This document shows, piece by piece, positions 4,908-6,377 of a DNA stretch of 6,377 bases (within the stretch, counting starts at the first letter, position 1; every line of letters starts with the position of its first letter). The notes beneath the pieces were generated by a model. That model saw only the letters and a list, made by a program, of their open reading frames with translations, was not told where the DNA came from and did no database searches. The translations under genes were made by a program, and so were the position numbers. The DNA comes from an uncultured bacterium (GTDB lineage: Bacteria; Bacillota; Clostridia; Lachnospirales; Lachnospiraceae), in assembly GCA_947086625.1 (NCBI GenBank), contig CAMTZV010000095.1, positions 1 to 6,377 of the forward strand. Direction: 5' to 3'.

Positions 4908-6189
4908 CGCCCACTATTACCGCTACCATGACCCGCAGACAAGGCATCACAATATGGCGTATTTTCTCGACCGGTGCGATGCGTACATTCAAAGAGGGAC
5001 GATCGGACAGTACACGGCGATACTCGCGAACATTTCCGGTTTTACGAATTTAAATTTCCTGATCGGCAGCAGCAACTGCGATACGGTGCTCATCCGGCTT
5101 TTGGACTGGCTGCAGGAGGGGCTCGAAAAGGACGAGGTCGTCTCGCGCGTGAGCGGCGACGAGTTTGCGCTGCTCATACACCGCAGCCACGAGGGGATGA
5201 TTCTGGAAAAGCTGCGCGTCAGCGACGTCCGCTACGGAAAGCATCCCGGCGATCTGGCGCACGTCTCGGCGGAGGCGGGTATTTTCCGGCTGAGCGATGC
5301 CGTGGAGAGCTACCACCATATCGTACAGGCAGTCAGCAGCGCGCTCAACGTGGCAAAAAGCTCGCTGCAGCTTCAGTTTTCCTATTATGATCCGATTGCG
5401 GCGGATGCCGGAGAGCGCAGGAAATTTTATGAAAACGCGTTCGAGCGCGCGCTCATCAACGAGGATATCCGGATATTTTTCCAGCCGAAGGTCTCGCTTA
5501 AGGATTATAGCCTGATTGGAGCGGAGGCGCTCTCGCGCTGGATGATGAACGGCAAGATCGTTCCGCCGGATGCCTTTATTCCGATTCTGGAGGAGACGAC
5601 GCGCATTTGCGAGCTGGACTTTTACGTGCTGGAGCATGTGTGCAGGTCGATCAGGAGCTGGCTGCGCCAGGGCATAAAGCCGGTGAAGGTGTCGGTGAAT
5701 TTTTCGCGCCGCCACCTCTCGAACACAAATCTCGTGAACGATATCGTGGATGTGATCGACCGCTTTTTCGTGCCGCATCACTATATCGAGGTCGAGCTGA
5801 CCGAGACGACGATCGACGCGGATTTTGCCGCCCTGAAAAGAATTGTTTACGGGCTGCGGGAGCAGGGCATCGAGTCGTCCGTGGACGATTTCGGAATGGG
5901 ATATTCGTCTCTGAGCCTCATCCGGGACGTGCCTTTTAAGGTGCTCAAAATCGATAAGAGCTTTCTGGGAGATAAAAAAGGCGGGCCAAACGAGCGCAAG
6001 CGCGCGATGATGAAGCATGTCATCAGTATGGCGAACGAGCTTGGCATGGAGTGCATCGCCGAGGGCGTGGAGAGCATGGAGCACGTGCAGCTTTTAAAAG
6101 AGAACAAGTGCTACATGGCGCAGGGCTTCCTCTTTAACCGTCCGGTTCCAAAGGAGGAGTTTGAACAGATCCTGACGCAGGCGGGCTAG
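4798..6189 (+). CDS. Degenerate-GGDEF / EAL domain protein, probable c-di-GMP phosphodiesterase (main part, frameshifted at its 5' end)
   Basis: EAL domains hydrolyse cyclic di-GMP to pGpG. All the usual catalytic positions are visible: EAL itself at 5524-5532 (GAEALSRW), VNFS near 5695-5706, ELTE at 5794-5805, DDFGMGYSS from 5884, KIDKSF from 5947, AEGVES from 6058 and QGFLF from 6121. Before it is a GGDEF-like domain (about 4921-5380) that begins with HDPQTRHHNMAYF instead of the usual D-x-LTxLxNRxxF. Its signature is SGDEF (5152-5166), and no RxxD inhibitory site is seen, so it is probably a non-cyclase regulatory domain. The ORF is open back to an ATG at 4702, but codons before 4798 give an Arg-rich shadow (RRWRRRIQPARRS), so that ATG is unlikely to be the real start. 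The natural N-terminus is in the other frame. If translation restarts, ATG 4954 with a weak AAGG at 4941 is the best candidate. Its position 40 nt after the PocR-kinase gene suggests one operon. Confidence 0.85.
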   Translation, partial: VYPARGQAAWDARELRRIKYFVLQLYLTNERQNLKHDAHYYRYHDPQTRHHNMAYFLDRCDAYIQRGTIGQYTAILANISGFTNLNFLIGSSNCDTVLIRLLDWLQEGLEKDEVVSRVSGDEFALLIHRSHEGMILEKLRVSDVRYGKHPGDLAHVSAEAGIFRLSDAVESYHHIVQAVSSALNVAKSSLQLQFSYYDPIAADAGERRKFYENAFERALINEDIRIFFQPKVSLKDYSLIGAEALSRWMMNGKIVPPDAFIPILEETTRICELDFYVLEHVCRSIRSWLRQGIKPVKVSVNFSRRHLSNTNLVNDIVDVIDRFFVPHHYIEVELTETTIDADFAALKRIVYGLREQGIESSVDDFGMGYSSLSLIRDVPFKVLKIDKSFLGDKKGGPNERKRAMMKHVISMANELGMECIAEGVESMEHVQLLKENKCYMAQGFLFNRPVPKEEFEQILTQAG

Positions 6190-6282
6190 CGTATCGTTGA
6201 CAGACAGCAAAAGGAAGACCGGGGGCTTTTTGCCCCGTTACATATATAGTGTTAAGAATGGTGTCAAAGGAAGCATGAAACA

Positions 6283-6298
6283 AGGAGGAAAGGACATG
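6283..6298 (+). promoter_or_regulatory. Ribosome binding site of the last gene
   Basis: AGGAGG at 6283-6288 is followed after 7 nt by ATG 6296. An in-frame ATG at 6275 is less likely because the strong site lies downstream of it. Confidence 0.75.
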
Positions 6299-6377
6299 AA
6301 AAAGACACAGGTAAAACGTGTACTGGCGTTGGCGCTTGCCGCGGCGATGCTGCTTGCGGCTGCACCCGAGGTGGACG
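6296..6377 (+). CDS. Exported protein, N-terminal signal peptide only (partial)
   Basis: Twenty-seven complete codons are visible before the window ends. They encode a basic start (MKKTQVKRV), a hydrophobic Leu/Ala core (LALALAAAMLLAAA) and then PEVD, the shape of a Sec signal peptide. No lipobox cysteine is seen in the visible part. The mature protein lies outside the window, so its function cannot be stated. It is separated from the EAL gene by 106 bp with no clear promoter. Confidence 0.75.
   Translation, partial: MKKTQVKRVLALALAAAMLLAAAPEVD

Noticed and set aside
5050..6084. A 344-codon open frame on the minus strand opposite the EAL gene
   Set aside because: It has no recognisable motifs, and the opposite strand carries all EAL catalytic motifs; it is a shadow frame.
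6197..6202. Perfect TTGACA as a -35 box for the last gene
   Set aside because: No -10-like hexamer lies 16-19 bp downstream (the DNA there is GC-rich); the nearest TATATA, at 6243, is about 40 bp away.
6219..6240. GC hairpin CGGGG...CCCCG after the EAL gene as a terminator
   Set aside because: The stem is only about 5 bp, the T-run is in the loop and none follows the stem, so intrinsic termination is not supported on either strand.

Overview
The window is about 6.4 kb of GC-rich DNA with genes only on the + strand. Codon use, AGGAGG-type ribosome binding sites and the protein families (Gram-positive CopA with a copper-binding tail, LarB/LarC, PocR-domain kinase, EAL protein) point to an anaerobic Firmicute, most likely a GC-rich Lachnospiraceae-like gut Clostridium. 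That placement is inference; there is no rRNA or other marker.

Layout. (1) 2-457: the 3' end of a copper P-type ATPase gene. It runs in frame through a Lys/Glu-rich linker into a complete CopZ-like heavy-metal domain that also has its own ribosome binding site and ATG. (2) 458-762: a gene-free spacer holding a degenerate ~31-bp tandem repeat and a ~150-bp imperfect palindrome that ends about 20 bp before the next gene. (3) 763-3025: larB and larC, overlapping by 11 bp, two steps of nickel-pincer nucleotide (NPN) cofactor synthesis. LarC is a single fused protein carrying an unusually long histidine-rich insertion built partly from 39-bp tandem repeats. (4) 3026-3199: intergenic region with a perfect extended -10 promoter. 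(5) 3200-6189: a probable two-gene signalling unit, a PocR-domain histidine-kinase-like protein with a disturbed H-box, followed by a degenerate-GGDEF/intact-EAL protein whose reading frame is broken near 4798. (6) 6296-6377: the start of a secreted or membrane-anchored protein, cut by the window edge.

How the genes fit together. The left half concerns transition metals: copper export and chaperoning, then nickel cofactor assembly with a probable nickel-holding His-rich segment. larE (sulfur transfer) and any NPN-dependent enzyme such as larA are not in the window. The right half looks like a sensory pair: a Cys-containing PocR ligand-binding domain on a kinase-like core, and a likely c-di-GMP phosphodiesterase with no separate response regulator between them. 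The most notable points are the His-rich repeat in LarC, the fused/internal-start copper chaperone, the H-box defect, the frameshift in the EAL gene, and the palindromic element upstream of larB.
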